Positions 7,506 to 15,020 of a stretch of DNA of 22,110 nucleotides are shown here, piece by piece. A program made the position numbers and the translations under genes. This stretch comes from Firmicutes bacterium UBA4975. Lineage in GTDB: Bacteria; Bacillota; Proteinivoracia; UBA4975. How positions within the stretch are numbered: position 1 is the stretch's first letter; each line of letters opens with the position of its first letter. The stretch spans positions 4,330-26,439 of the forward strand of contig DGZR01000055.1 in assembly GCA_002397155.1 (NCBI GenBank). The letters run 5' to 3'. The notes under the pieces were generated by a model. The model saw only the letters and a list, made by a program, of their open reading frames with translations, did not search any database and was not told the origin of the DNA.

Positions 7506-10178
7506 ATCTTAGAGATTAAAAATATCAGCAAAAGATACACCACCGGCGATCTCGTCCAAATCGCTTTGGATAATGTAAGTTTGAACCTAAGAGACAGCGA
7601 GTTTGTAGCTGTCCTCGGACCCAGCGGCTCCGGCAAGACCACCCTGCTCAATGTTATCGGCGGGTTGGACCGCTACGACAGCGGCGACATGGTAATCAAC
7701 GGAGTCTCCACTAAGGAATACCAGGATCGGGATTGGGACGCTTACCGGAATCACGCCATCGGCTTTGTTTTCCAAAGCTACAACCTCATTCCCCACCAGT
7801 CCATTCTCGCCAACGTCGAGCTGGCTCTGACCATCTCGGGCATTTCAAAAGGCGAGCGCCGAAAAAGAGCTATGGCGGCCTTGGAGGACGTGGGCTTGGC
7901 CGAGCAGCGCCACAAGCGCCCCAACCAGATGTCCGGCGGCCAGATGCAGCGGGTCGCCATTGCTCGGGCCCTGGTGAACAATCCGGATATCCTCTTGGCC
8001 GACGAGCCCACCGGCGCCCTGGACAGCGAAACAAGCGCTCAGGTGATGGACCTGCTCAAGGCCGTCGCCAAGGACCGCCTGGTGATCATGGTCACTCACA
8101 ACTCCGAGCTGGCCGGCCGGTATGCCAACCGCATCGTCAAACTCCACGACGGAGCGGTTGTGGACGATTCTAACCCCTTCTCGCCGACCCCCACTGAGGA
8201 GACTGCATTAGAGTCAAGAGCCCTGGGCAAGGCGAAGATGTCGTTTACCACCGCCCTTTCTCTCAGTCTGAACAATCTGATGACAAAAAAGACCCGCACT
8301 TTACTCACTTCCTTTGCGGGCAGCATCGGCATCATCGGCATTGCTTTGATCCTTTCCCTTTCCGGAGGTATGCAGGCGTACATCAACAGCATGCAGGAAG
8401 ACACCCTGTCCACTTATCCCTTGCAGATCACCAGCGAGTCCATGGATCTGGGGGGTATGATCTCCTCGATGATGGGTTCAAACAAGACCGATCGCACGGG
8501 ACGAGACCCCGGGCGGATTTATTCAAATAACATCATGAACGACATGGCCAAGTCCATCTCGGCCCAGATAAATAAAAATGACCTCCAACATTTCCGGTCC
8601 TACCTGGAGAGCGAGGAAGGCCAGGAGATCACCGCCCTGACCAATACTATTCAGTACAGCTACAACCTGGACTTGCAGGTCTACAAAGCCGACACCACCC
8701 AGGGGATTCTTCGGGTCCACCCCAGCGACACCCTGGCCCAACTGACCGGGATGGGCCGGGCCCACTCTCCGGGGGGCAGCCCGCCCATGGTCGGCATCGG
8801 GGACAGCCGGGGCAGCAATGCGGCCAGTATCATGAACGCCAATACCTGGAGCGAGCTGATCGGCAACGAAGAACTACTGCGCAAGCAATACGATCTGCTG
8901 GCGGGCGCCTGGCCCGAGGACTTTGACGAGATCGTGTTGGTGGTGGACAAAAATAACGAGCTCAGCGATGCCGTCCTCTACTCTCTGGGCGTCCTGGACC
9001 CCGACCAACTGGCGGCAACCATGGAAAAAATCCAGGCCGGAGAAGAGATAACCCCGGCAGAGATCGCCAGCTTTTCCTACCAAGACCTGCTGGACCTTTC
9101 TTTTAAACTGGTGCCAAACACCGCGGTCTACCAAAAAGAAAACGGCCTTTGGCTAGACAACGGGGACAAAGAAGCCTTCATGAAGCCCCTCATCAACGAG
9201 GCCATGGCCCTCAAGGTTGTGGGTATCCTGCGGCCCAATCCGGAAGTGTCCGCCGCCTCTATCAGCGGCTCGGTGGCCTACACCAGCGCCCTGACCGAGT
9301 ACGTGGTGGGGGTAATAAACGAGAGCGAAATCGTGAAAGAACAAAAGGCCGACCCGGAGACCAACGTCCTCACCGGCCTGCCCTTTGACATTAAAGATTA
9401 CACGGAAAACCTCACCATGGCCGATGTCAACGCCTACGTCCAGACCCTGCCCGCCGAACAGCAGGCCCGGTTCGGCACGATGATGCAAAACATGAGCGAA
9501 GAGGATATCCTGGTCATGTTTGGCGAAGTGATGCGGGACAGCGCCGGCAGCCCCGTCACCCTCGAGGATAACTACGCCCGCTTTGGCGTGGTGGACTTGA
9601 AAGATCCCTACGCCATCAACATCCATCCCAAGGATTTTGAGGCCAAGGACAAAATCGAGGACTTGATCGATGAATACAACACCGAGCAAAAAGCCGCCGG
9701 GCACGAAGAATACGTCATCAGTTATACCGACATGGTGGCGGTCCTCATGTCCTCGGTGACCTCGATAATCAACATCATCACCTATGTCCTCATCGCCTTT
9801 GTCGCTATTTCCCTGGTCGTCTCCTCCATCATGATCGCCATCATCACCTACATCTCGGTGCTGGAGCGCACAAAGGAGATCGGTATCCTCAGGAGCATCG
9901 GCGCTTCCAAGAGCGACATCTCCCGGGTGTTCAATGCGGAGACAGTAATTGAAGGATTGGTGGCCGGCGCCTTGGGCGTGGGCATCGCCTGGCTCCTCAA
10001 CATCCCGATCAACCTGATCATCAAGTCCCTGGCCGGGGTTTCGGGGATTGCCTCTCTGCCCCCGCTAAGCGCCCTGGCCCTGGTCCTTTTGAGCGTGGCC
10101 CTGACAGTAATCGCCGGCCTCATACCGGCCCGAATCGCCGCCAAGAAGGACCCGGTGGTGGCCCTGCGCACCGACTAA
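7506..10178 (+). CDS. ABC transporter ATPase-FtsX permease fusion, probable ATC start
   Basis: This is a MacB-like exporter half with ATPase and membrane domain in one chain, 890 aa from ATC 7506. The ATPase (about 1-225) has Walker A GPSGSGKT (38-45), Q-loop VFQSYNL, signature MSGGQMQRV (142-150), Walker B ILLADEPTGALDS and the H-switch VTHN. The membrane part has one helix (about 272-292), an unusually large extracytoplasmic region (about 295-750) and three FtsX helices (about 755-785, 815-838, 855-875) with the coupling motif LERTKEIGILRSIGAS. Start: the first conventional codon (TTG 7566) would delete the first beta strand and the A-loop tyrosine (ILEIKNISKRYTTG). No ATG, GTG, TTG or CTG exists between the in-frame stop at 7431 and 7566, while GGGAGGG (7493-7499) lies 6 bases before ATC 7506. 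Probably derepressed through the upstream MarR; the substrate is unknown. Confidence 0.9.
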   Translation: MLEIKNISKRYTTGDLVQIALDNVSLNLRDSEFVAVLGPSGSGKTTLLNVIGGLDRYDSGDMVINGVSTKEYQDRDWDAYRNHAIGFVFQSYNLIPHQSILANVELALTISGISKGERRKRAMAALEDVGLAEQRHKRPNQMSGGQMQRVAIARALVNNPDILLADEPTGALDSETSAQVMDLLKAVAKDRLVIMVTHNSELAGRYANRIVKLHDGAVVDDSNPFSPTPTEETALESRALGKAKMSFTTALSLSLNNLMTKKTRTLLTSFAGSIGIIGIALILSLSGGMQAYINSMQEDTLSTYPLQITSESMDLGGMISSMMGSNKTDRTGRDPGRIYSNNIMNDMAKSISAQINKNDLQHFRSYLESEEGQEITALTNTIQYSYNLDLQVYKADTTQGILRVHPSDTLAQLTGMGRAHSPGGSPPMVGIGDSRGSNAASIMNANTWSELIGNEELLRKQYDLLAGAWPEDFDEIVLVVDKNNELSDAVLYSLGVLDPDQLAATMEKIQAGEEITPAEIASFSYQDLLDLSFKLVPNTAVYQKENGLWLDNGDKEAFMKPLINEAMALKVVGILRPNPEVSAASISGSVAYTSALTEYVVGVINESEIVKEQKADPETNVLTGLPFDIKDYTENLTMADVNAYVQTLPAEQQARFGTMMQNMSEEDILVMFGEVMRDSAGSPVTLEDNYARFGVVDLKDPYAINIHPKDFEAKDKIEDLIDEYNTEQKAAGHEEYVISYTDMVAVLMSSVTSIINIITYVLIAFVAISLVVSSIMIAIITYISVLERTKEIGILRSIGASKSDISRVFNAETVIEGLVAGALGVGIAWLLNIPINLIIKSLAGVSGIASLPPLSALALVLLSVALTVIAGLIPARIAAKKDPVVALRTD

Positions 10179-10264
10179 TATAGGGACGTACCCTTCTGCC
10201 GCAGATTCGACAAATTTCGACCTTGTGGCGCATTATCGCCAAGCCCGCTAAGCGACTGGAATTT

Positions 10265-10293
10265 CCGGGGATCCCGAGACTCCCCGGTTTTTT
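10265..10293 (+). terminator. Rho-independent terminator of the ABC fusion gene
   Basis: A 7-bp stem CCGGGGA/TCCCCGG (10265-10271 with 10281-10287) with a 9-base loop is followed by six T residues, 87 bases after the stop codon of the plus-strand transporter gene. Confidence 0.85.
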
Positions 10294-10300
10294 CTACGGG

Positions 10301-10316
10301 AAAAACCCGGGTTTTT
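10301..10316 (-). terminator. Palindrome AAAAACCCGGGTTTTT, possible minus-strand terminator
   Basis: A perfect 16-bp palindrome overlaps the stop codon of the minus-strand HicB-DinB gene. Read on the minus strand it gives a short hairpin whose 3' arm is a T-run, so it could be a weak terminator; it is symmetrical and could also act for the plus strand. Confidence 0.35.
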
Positions 10317-11019
10317 AAAGAGAAAAGCAGAAGGGATTGGCTGAACCTTCGGGTCCCCACAGCTCTTGGGCCATCTTGTACAGAGCTTTACCGTGGATGC
10401 GGTCGTGCCAGATAAAGCGGCGGCAGACCTTTTTTAGGGACCAGCTTTCCCCGAAGCTGCCCACTTTTACCGGGTTGGCTAAAAAACCGGGAATTCTTTC
10501 CGCCCGGCGAAACCCCTCTTGGCGGCAGGTCAAGATGTCCGGCCCATTGCCCACTTCCACGCCGATTTCGCCAAAGTAGTAGCGGTTGACATTCTTCGTG
10601 TGTTCATACATCTCCCTGGCGCTTTGGGGGACCTGGCCGTAAAAAGTCTTCCGGGGCGGCCGGCGGGGGCGGTCCTTGTCCGGAATAGAATCGTACAGGG
10701 CCTGAAAGTCAGCGGCAGCTTTTAAGGCCAGCCCTTTTAGTTCTTCGTATTCCTGCCGGCTGAAAGGCAGGGTTTCTCCGGCAAAAATGACCTCGCTGTC
10801 GGCGTCGGCCACTTCTAGAGGGCACTCAACTCTCAGCACAACCTGGACAGCCCGGGGGCCCGGCCCCCCGCCAGTCCAGCGCAGGTACTGCTCCAGCTCC
10901 GCCGGCATTTTTGCCAGGGCCTCTTCCGGGGTCTTGCCCCGGGTAAAAGCTCCGGGATAGTTTTCCGCCTGGACCAAGCAGCCGTCGGAATTATACTCCA
11001 CAATAACCCGTGCAACCAT
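10315..11019 (-). CDS. HicB-like / DinB-like fusion protein
   Basis: This 234-aa protein has two recognisable parts. Residues 1-70 look like a HicB antitoxin domain (ARVIVEYNSDGCLVQAENYPG, then GKTPEEALAKMPAELEQYL). Residues about 100-234 look like a DinB/YfiT-type four-helix bundle: YEHTKNVNRYYFGEI carries H140 and IWHDRIHGKALYKMA carries H205 and H209, the H plus HxxxH pattern that binds metal in DinB proteins. No HicA toxin gene is next to it, so a toxin-antitoxin role is doubtful; a metal-dependent thiol-transferase-like or ligand-binding role is possible but unproven. Start ATG 11019 is chosen over GTG 11022 because AAAGGGGAG ends 6 bases upstream of it. It lies downstream of the C39 peptidase gene, with a terminator between, so it may have its own promoter, which I could not locate. 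Confidence 0.75.
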   Translation of the reverse strand: MVARVIVEYNSDGCLVQAENYPGAFTRGKTPEEALAKMPAELEQYLRWTGGGPGPRAVQVVLRVECPLEVADADSEVIFAGETLPFSRQEYEELKGLALKAAADFQALYDSIPDKDRPRRPPRKTFYGQVPQSAREMYEHTKNVNRYYFGEIGVEVGNGPDILTCRQEGFRRAERIPGFLANPVKVGSFGESWSLKKVCRRFIWHDRIHGKALYKMAQELWGPEGSANPFCFSL

Positions 11020-11055
11020 CACTATCTCCCCTTTCCCAGGAACCAGGACCTATGG

Positions 11056-11079
11056 AAAAAAGGAGAGCCCATGCTCTCC
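11056..11079 (-). terminator. Rho-independent terminator of the C39 peptidase gene
   Basis: Read on the minus strand, a GGAGAGC/GCTCTCC stem (11062-11068 with 11073-11079) with a 4-base loop is followed by six T residues (11056-11061 complement). It lies 12 bases beyond the stop of the C39 gene. Confidence 0.85.
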
Positions 11080-11090
11080 CTTTGGTTGGA

Positions 11091-12659
11091 CTAGGGCCAG
11101 ACGATGGTCGCCTGGTAGGTTTTCTTGTCCTTGCCGATGAAGACATAGGTGTATTTCCCCGCTTTATTGCCGGTATCAAAGCGCAAGTACTGGGCGGTGG
11201 CCAAAACCGAGGGGCGAACGGAGACGAAGGTGGATTTTTCTTCGTTGTAAGTGACAGAGATGGCCCGCATGTTTTTATCGCTGACGTTTAGGGCCTCGCC
11301 GCCCACCATCAGTTCGAAGTTCTGGATGCCTTCTTCGGGTTCCCCGGACTTGACCAGCTCGGCGCTGATATGGGCTGGCGCCGAAGGGGCTCCAATTTCA
11401 CTGGGGTCGGAGTAGATCACGTAGGCCACCTTTTTAACCCAGGCTTGGGCAAACTGGTCGGTGCGGTACTTTCTGTGCACTCCCTCATTGTCCCCGGCGG
11501 CCGAGTCATTGACGATGACGTATTCGACCCCGTCTTCCCAGGTAAAGCCCCGGACCAAGACCAGGTGTCCGCCGGTCGAGCTGATCGGCACCCCTTCGAC
11601 CACGGGATAGGACTCGGTAGATTGAGGGCTGCGGTACCTGACGCTGACGATGACGGGGTTGCCGGCGGCAATCTGTTCTTTGACCTGGAGCCAGGGGTCG
11701 TCCCCGTCTTTTTGGACAAAGTAAGCCACATAGGCCGAGAGGTCAAAGCTGGCGGCGCTGGCCACGTTGAAGGACCAGTTGCCGAACATGCTGCCCACAT
11801 AGTCATGGGCAAACCAGGCAGATTGTTCCGGAGAGATGTTGTGGCCAAAATAGCCCAAGGCCATGGCCACACTGGTGGGGCTGCAGATCGAGCTGGAAAT
11901 CGCCGGGTCCCGGATGGCTTGGGAGTATGCGGGCACCTCCAGATCGCGGTCCAACTTGGCCAGCCCGGCGGCATCGGCGGGAACGACGGCGGGTATCACC
12001 TGACCAGCCAAGGTGTTTTGAATGGTGGAGGCCACCAGGCGGACCTGGGGCTGGTGGCTAGCGCTGCCGGAATCCAGGAGCAAACGGTACTGGAAAGCGT
12101 CGGCAGTTTCGCCGGAGCTGCCCTTGACGTAGAGTTCATCGGTGGCAACCTTGGCCAGGCTGTCGTCCTGCTCGGGAGCAGTTGCCGAACCGGGCATGAC
12201 CTGTTCCCCTTCGGCGTTGGGATAAGAGGAAGTGCTCCAGGTTCCCCAGGATAGCCACTTTGACCATTCTCCGTTTACCCGGACCCGGCCGTGGATGGTA
12301 ACGCTGCTGTCTCCAGGGGTGTCGGCGTTCCAAGAGAGGATCATGTACTCAAAGGGCGAAGCCTTAATAATCGGCGAGGTGTAGGTCCCCTTATCCGCGC
12401 CGTTGGCCAAGGCAACAGCGCCGTTGCCGTAGTTTACTACCTGGGTTTTGTCGTTATGGCCCTTGGCAAAGTCATCTTGGGTAGTAAATACAAACAAATT
12501 TTTGTCCGGCATTTCCACTTCTTCGTACTCCACTGGCTTATCTTCTCCTTGGTCCGGATCGACTGGTTCCTTGGGGGTATTGTCACAGCCGACTAAAGCA
12601 GTTAGGATTAAGAGTAGTGCCAAGAAGCCGCAGAACCTGCTCAACCTTCTATTTTTCAT
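11091..12659 (-). CDS. Secreted C39-type cysteine peptidase lipoprotein
   Basis: This 522-aa lipoprotein has a signal peptide of basic MKNRRLSR, a hydrophobic run and lipobox ALVGC (Cys 25), followed by an acidic, proline-rich tether. Residues about 95-205 form a beta-rich domain (ILSWNADTPG, VRVNGEWSKWLSWGTW) also seen in front of C39 domains in secreted actinobacterial proteins. The Peptidase_C39_2-like domain (about 240-410) has SSICSPTSVAM (Cys 259), TGGHLVLVRGF (His 365) and VIVNDSAAG (Asn 384/Asp 385), giving a complete Cys-His-Asn/Asp active site. A C-terminal beta domain (about 425-522) may bind the wall or a substrate. AAAGGAGT lies 6-9 bases before ATG 12659. There is no bacteriocin or C39-type ABC transporter gene near, so it is probably a free cell-surface peptidase, not a leader-peptide processor. 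Confidence 0.85.
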   Translation of the reverse strand: MKNRRLSRFCGFLALLLILTALVGCDNTPKEPVDPDQGEDKPVEYEEVEMPDKNLFVFTTQDDFAKGHNDKTQVVNYGNGAVALANGADKGTYTSPIIKASPFEYMILSWNADTPGDSSVTIHGRVRVNGEWSKWLSWGTWSTSSYPNAEGEQVMPGSATAPEQDDSLAKVATDELYVKGSSGETADAFQYRLLLDSGSASHQPQVRLVASTIQNTLAGQVIPAVVPADAAGLAKLDRDLEVPAYSQAIRDPAISSSICSPTSVAMALGYFGHNISPEQSAWFAHDYVGSMFGNWSFNVASAASFDLSAYVAYFVQKDGDDPWLQVKEQIAAGNPVIVSVRYRSPQSTESYPVVEGVPISSTGGHLVLVRGFTWEDGVEYVIVNDSAAGDNEGVHRKYRTDQFAQAWVKKVAYVIYSDPSEIGAPSAPAHISAELVKSGEPEEGIQNFELMVGGEALNVSDKNMRAISVTYNEEKSTFVSVRPSVLATAQYLRFDTGNKAGKYTYVFIGKDKKTYQATIVWP

Positions 12660-12874
12660 AACTGACTCCTTTCGGGTGCATAGTCCTAAAGATTGGTTTT
12701 AGAGGGTATTTTAGTCACGCTTGTCCCTCTAGACTATACTCATTTTACCAAAAAAAGGCCTTAGGTGGCGAGGAAATTCGTGGAAAGAGGGCTTTTTTCC
12801 GATATAAACTTTGGCTACTTGCACCGGGCACCCTTAGCTGTCCTGGGCTGAGGGCGGAAAAAGGCCGGAACGAG
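12660..12874. other. Non-coding gap upstream of the C39 gene
   Basis: No gene is visible here. The C39 promoter should be in this interval on the minus strand; TATAGT (complement of 12737-12742 region) and TAAAAT resemble -10 boxes, but neither has a convincing -35. The rest shows only short A- and T-runs. Confidence 0.4.
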
Positions 12875-12899
12875 AAAAAACAGGCCCCGGGCCTGTTTT
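12875..12899 (-). terminator. Rho-independent terminator of darA
   Basis: On the minus strand an ACAGGCC/GGCCTGT stem (part of a near-perfect palindrome 12877-12899) is followed by a run of T residues (12875-12880 complement). It starts within the stop codon of the c-di-AMP receptor gene. Confidence 0.85.
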
Positions 12900-13233
12900 A
12901 TATCTTGAGAAACTGATCTACGTCGACGACAAAAATTGTCGCCCCGCCTACATTGACGGTGAGGGTACTGGTGAAGCCGGGATCCATCCCCGTCTCAGCC
13001 AGCCATAGTTGGGGGACAATCTGTTGTCTGGACTGACAGTGCTCCCGAAAAATATCCAGGACTTTGGGCACGTCTTCTCCTTCTAGTCCTAGGAGCAGAG
13101 TGGTGTTTCCCTTGCGCAAGAAGCTGCCGGTGCTGGAGAGCCTGGTTGCGCTAAATCCCTCCCGCACCAGGGCGTCACTGAGCCCGGCCCGGTCCTCATC
13201 GTTGATAATTGCCACAACCATTTTGCTGGCCAC
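12898..13233 (-). CDS. darA: Cyclic-di-AMP receptor, PII-like (DarA/PstA family)
   Basis: This 111-aa PII-like protein forms trimers and binds c-di-AMP in Firmicutes; its output target is poorly defined. The family pattern is evident: KMVVAIINDEDRAGLSDALVREGFSATRLSSTGSFLRKGNTTLLLGLE (ferredoxin-like half with the ligand-binding GNTT and TGSFL loops), then VLDIFREHCQSRQQIVP and the closing VNVGGATIFVVDVDQF strand. Length matches the B. subtilis protein. Start GTG 13233 has a GAGGAGGGGAG site at 5-7 bases. It is a single-gene transcript with its own promoter and terminator, divergent from pdxK. It points to c-di-AMP signalling in this organism. Confidence 0.93.
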   Translation of the reverse strand: MASKMVVAIINDEDRAGLSDALVREGFSATRLSSTGSFLRKGNTTLLLGLEGEDVPKVLDIFREHCQSRQQIVPQLWLAETGMDPGFTSTLTVNVGGATIFVVDVDQFLKI

Positions 13234-13265
13234 TTTTCTCCCCTCCTCTGCCTTTTATAACTTAA

Positions 13266-13293
13266 TTATTACATTGGAGGGAGGAAAATGCAA
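13266..13293 (-). promoter_or_regulatory. Possible promoter of darA
   Basis: On the minus strand TTGCAT (13288-13293) and TAATAA (13266-13271) are separated by 16 bases, 33 bases upstream of the start codon. Both boxes are degenerate, so this is a moderate candidate only. Confidence 0.35.
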
Positions 13294-13336
13294 CGAGTTT
13301 GCCAGCCATCCCTAAAAGAGCTCAAGGAAGGCATCT

Positions 13337-13364
13337 TTGTTTTTACCCTGTTTTTGCATATAAT
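13337..13364 (+). promoter_or_regulatory. Promoter of pdxK
   Basis: There is a perfect -10 TATAAT (13359-13364) with a TTGTTT -35 (13337-13342) at 16 bases, ending 30 bases before the pdxK start. It is the only good plus-strand promoter in the divergent darA-pdxK interval. Confidence 0.65.
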
Positions 13365-13393
13365 AAAGACAAACTTTAAGGGAGATGTACAAA

Positions 13394-14200
13394 ATGACAT
13401 TGAAAAGAGCACTGACCATCGCCGGGTCCGACTCCAGCGGCGGCGCTGGGATTCAGGCGGATCTGACGACATTTTACGAATACGGCGTATACGGCATGTC
13501 GGCCCTTACCACCGTTGTCAGCATGGACTCCAGTTGGAATCATCACGTCTTCGCCATCCCGATGGATGTAGTGGAAGCCCAGATAGACACCGTCCTCCGG
13601 GGCATCGGTTCAATTGACGCCGCCAAGACCGGCATGCTGGGCTCCAGTGAGATGATTGAAATGGTTGCCCGCAAAGTCAAGAAGGACAATGTCCCTAACC
13701 TGGTGGTCGATCCGGTCATGGTCTGCAAGGGAACAGACGAACCCCTGCATCCGGAACACACCGTGAGCTACCGGCAGGCCCTGGCACCCTTGGCTACCGT
13801 CATCACCCCCAACCTTTTTGAAGCTTCCCAACTGGCGGGAATGGGCCTGATCCGCAGCCTGGATGAGGTAAAAGAGGCGGCTCGGCGGATCAAGGACCTG
13901 GGCCCCAAGTACGTCTGGATAAAGGGGGGCGGCGCTATCGGCGACACCGCAGTGGACGTTTTATTCGACGGCCGGGAATACCACCTGCTGGAAGCGGAAA
14001 AATTTACTACCGCCTACACCCACGGGGCCGGCTGTACCTCTTCGGCGGCAATTTGCGCCGGTCTGGCCAAGGGCAGGGATGTGCTCACCGCCGTTCGGGA
14101 CGCCAAGCGCTTTATCACCAATGCCATCCGGGAGTCCTTTCCCATCAATGAATTTGTCGGGCCGGTCAATCGCTACGCCAACCGGCGGGAAGCCTTCTAG
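13394..14200 (+). CDS. pdxK: Pyridoxine/pyridoxal kinase, ThiD-like (PdxK)
   Basis: This is a 268-aa ribokinase-superfamily kinase that phosphorylates pyridoxine/pyridoxal (vitamin B6 salvage) and, in some relatives, hydroxymethylpyrimidine. Motifs are LTIAGSDSSGGAGIQADL (N-terminal glycine-rich), YGMSALTTVVSMD, DPVMVCKGTDEPLHP, TPNLFEASQLAGM and the HGAGCT anion hole (C214). The VMVCKG and GPV patterns and the Cys in GAGC match the ThiD-like PdxK of Bacillus/Staphylococcus more closely than true ThiD, and no thi biosynthetic genes are adjacent. ThiD annotation is possible but less likely. Start ATG 13394 fits AAGGGAG at 9 bases; the in-frame ATG 13385 touches the ribosome binding site and is rejected. 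sfsA follows after 29 bases. PLP made here would serve the cysteine desulfurase downstream, among others. Confidence 0.88.
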   Translation: MTLKRALTIAGSDSSGGAGIQADLTTFYEYGVYGMSALTTVVSMDSSWNHHVFAIPMDVVEAQIDTVLRGIGSIDAAKTGMLGSSEMIEMVARKVKKDNVPNLVVDPVMVCKGTDEPLHPEHTVSYRQALAPLATVITPNLFEASQLAGMGLIRSLDEVKEAARRIKDLGPKYVWIKGGGAIGDTAVDVLFDGREYHLLEAEKFTTAYTHGAGCTSSAAICAGLAKGRDVLTAVRDAKRFITNAIRESFPINEFVGPVNRYANRREAF

Positions 14201-14229
14201 TTCGAGGGATAATCCTGGGGGTGGTAAAA

Positions 14230-14904
14230 GTGAAATACCCGGATATCGTAGCGGGCAAGTTTATTGCCCGCTTTAATCGCTTTGTCGCGGCAGTGGCAAT
14301 TGAGGGAAGAGAAGAACTGTGCCATGTGAAAAACACCGGCCGCTTGAGAGAGCTGCTCTTACCCGGCGCCCCAGTTTTTCTGCAAAAGGTTAGTAAAGAG
14401 GGAAGGAAAACCCAGTACGACCTGATCTCGGTAAAAAAAGGCCAGCGCCTGGTCAACATCGACAGCCAAGCTCCCAATAAAGTTGCCGCGGAGTACTTGC
14501 CCCGGCTCATCCCCGGCATTAAAACCCTGAAAACCGAGGCTGTGTACGGCAGCTCCCGCCTTGATCTCTACTTGGAGACTGCCCGGGAAAAGTACTTTGT
14601 CGAGGTCAAGGGGGTGACCCTGGAAGAGGCGGGGGTGGCTCTATTTCCCGACGCCCCCACCGAACGGGGGCTAAAACACCTGGCGGACTTGGGCCGGTCC
14701 CTGAGCGAGGGGTACAAAGCCCTCATGCTCTTCGTCATTCAGATGGAGGGGGTCAAGTCCTTTTCCCCCAACTATCGGACGCACCGGGCCTTTGGCGAAG
14801 GGCTGAAAAAAGCCCAGGCCCAAGGGGTGTCCCTCAAAGCGGTGGACTGCCGGGTCGCTCCCGCTGAGCTGGAAGCCGGGCGGCCGGTAAAAGTAGTCCT
14901 TTGA
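14230..14904 (+). CDS. sfsA: DNA/RNA nuclease SfsA
   Basis: This is a 224-aa SfsA-family protein with an N-terminal OB-like half and a C-terminal PD-(D/E)xK nuclease half. Family landmarks are the start KYPDIVAGKFIARFNRFVA, CHVKNTGRLRELLLPG, VNIDSQAPN, SSRLDLYL (D112), VEVKGVTL (E125, K127), LFPDAPTERGLKHL and SPNYRTHRAFGEGL. The active-site D-(12)-E-x-K is intact. SfsA was named for effects on maltose genes in E. coli, and later work describes nuclease activity; its role in Firmicutes is unclear. Start GTG 14230 is preferred since GGGGGTGG lies 5 bases upstream; GTG 14221 lies inside that site. It is probably co-transcribed with pdxK. Confidence 0.94.
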   Translation: MKYPDIVAGKFIARFNRFVAAVAIEGREELCHVKNTGRLRELLLPGAPVFLQKVSKEGRKTQYDLISVKKGQRLVNIDSQAPNKVAAEYLPRLIPGIKTLKTEAVYGSSRLDLYLETAREKYFVEVKGVTLEEAGVALFPDAPTERGLKHLADLGRSLSEGYKALMLFVIQMEGVKSFSPNYRTHRAFGEGLKKAQAQGVSLKAVDCRVAPAELEAGRPVKVVL

Positions 14905-15020
14905 CTAAAGGGCGTTGCCAAAGCCGGGTAAAACAAGAAGTAATTGCCTGCTACCTCTGGCAGGGAAAGGGGCGGGAGGAGTAGAATGAATTAAGATAGC
15001 CTAAGAGGGGAGTGAAACTA

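Noticed and set aside
7566..7568. TTG as the start of the ABC fusion
   Set aside because: It removes the first beta strand and A-loop of the ATPase and has no Shine-Dalgarno site.
11370..12254. 294-codon open frame on the plus strand
   Set aside because: It is antisense to the C39 peptidase lipoprotein gene, rich in G/V/D repeats typical of shadow frames, with no ribosome binding site.
14945..14970. Short CCTGC/GCAGG inverted repeat after sfsA
   Set aside because: The stem is only 5 bp with no T-run; too weak to call a terminator.
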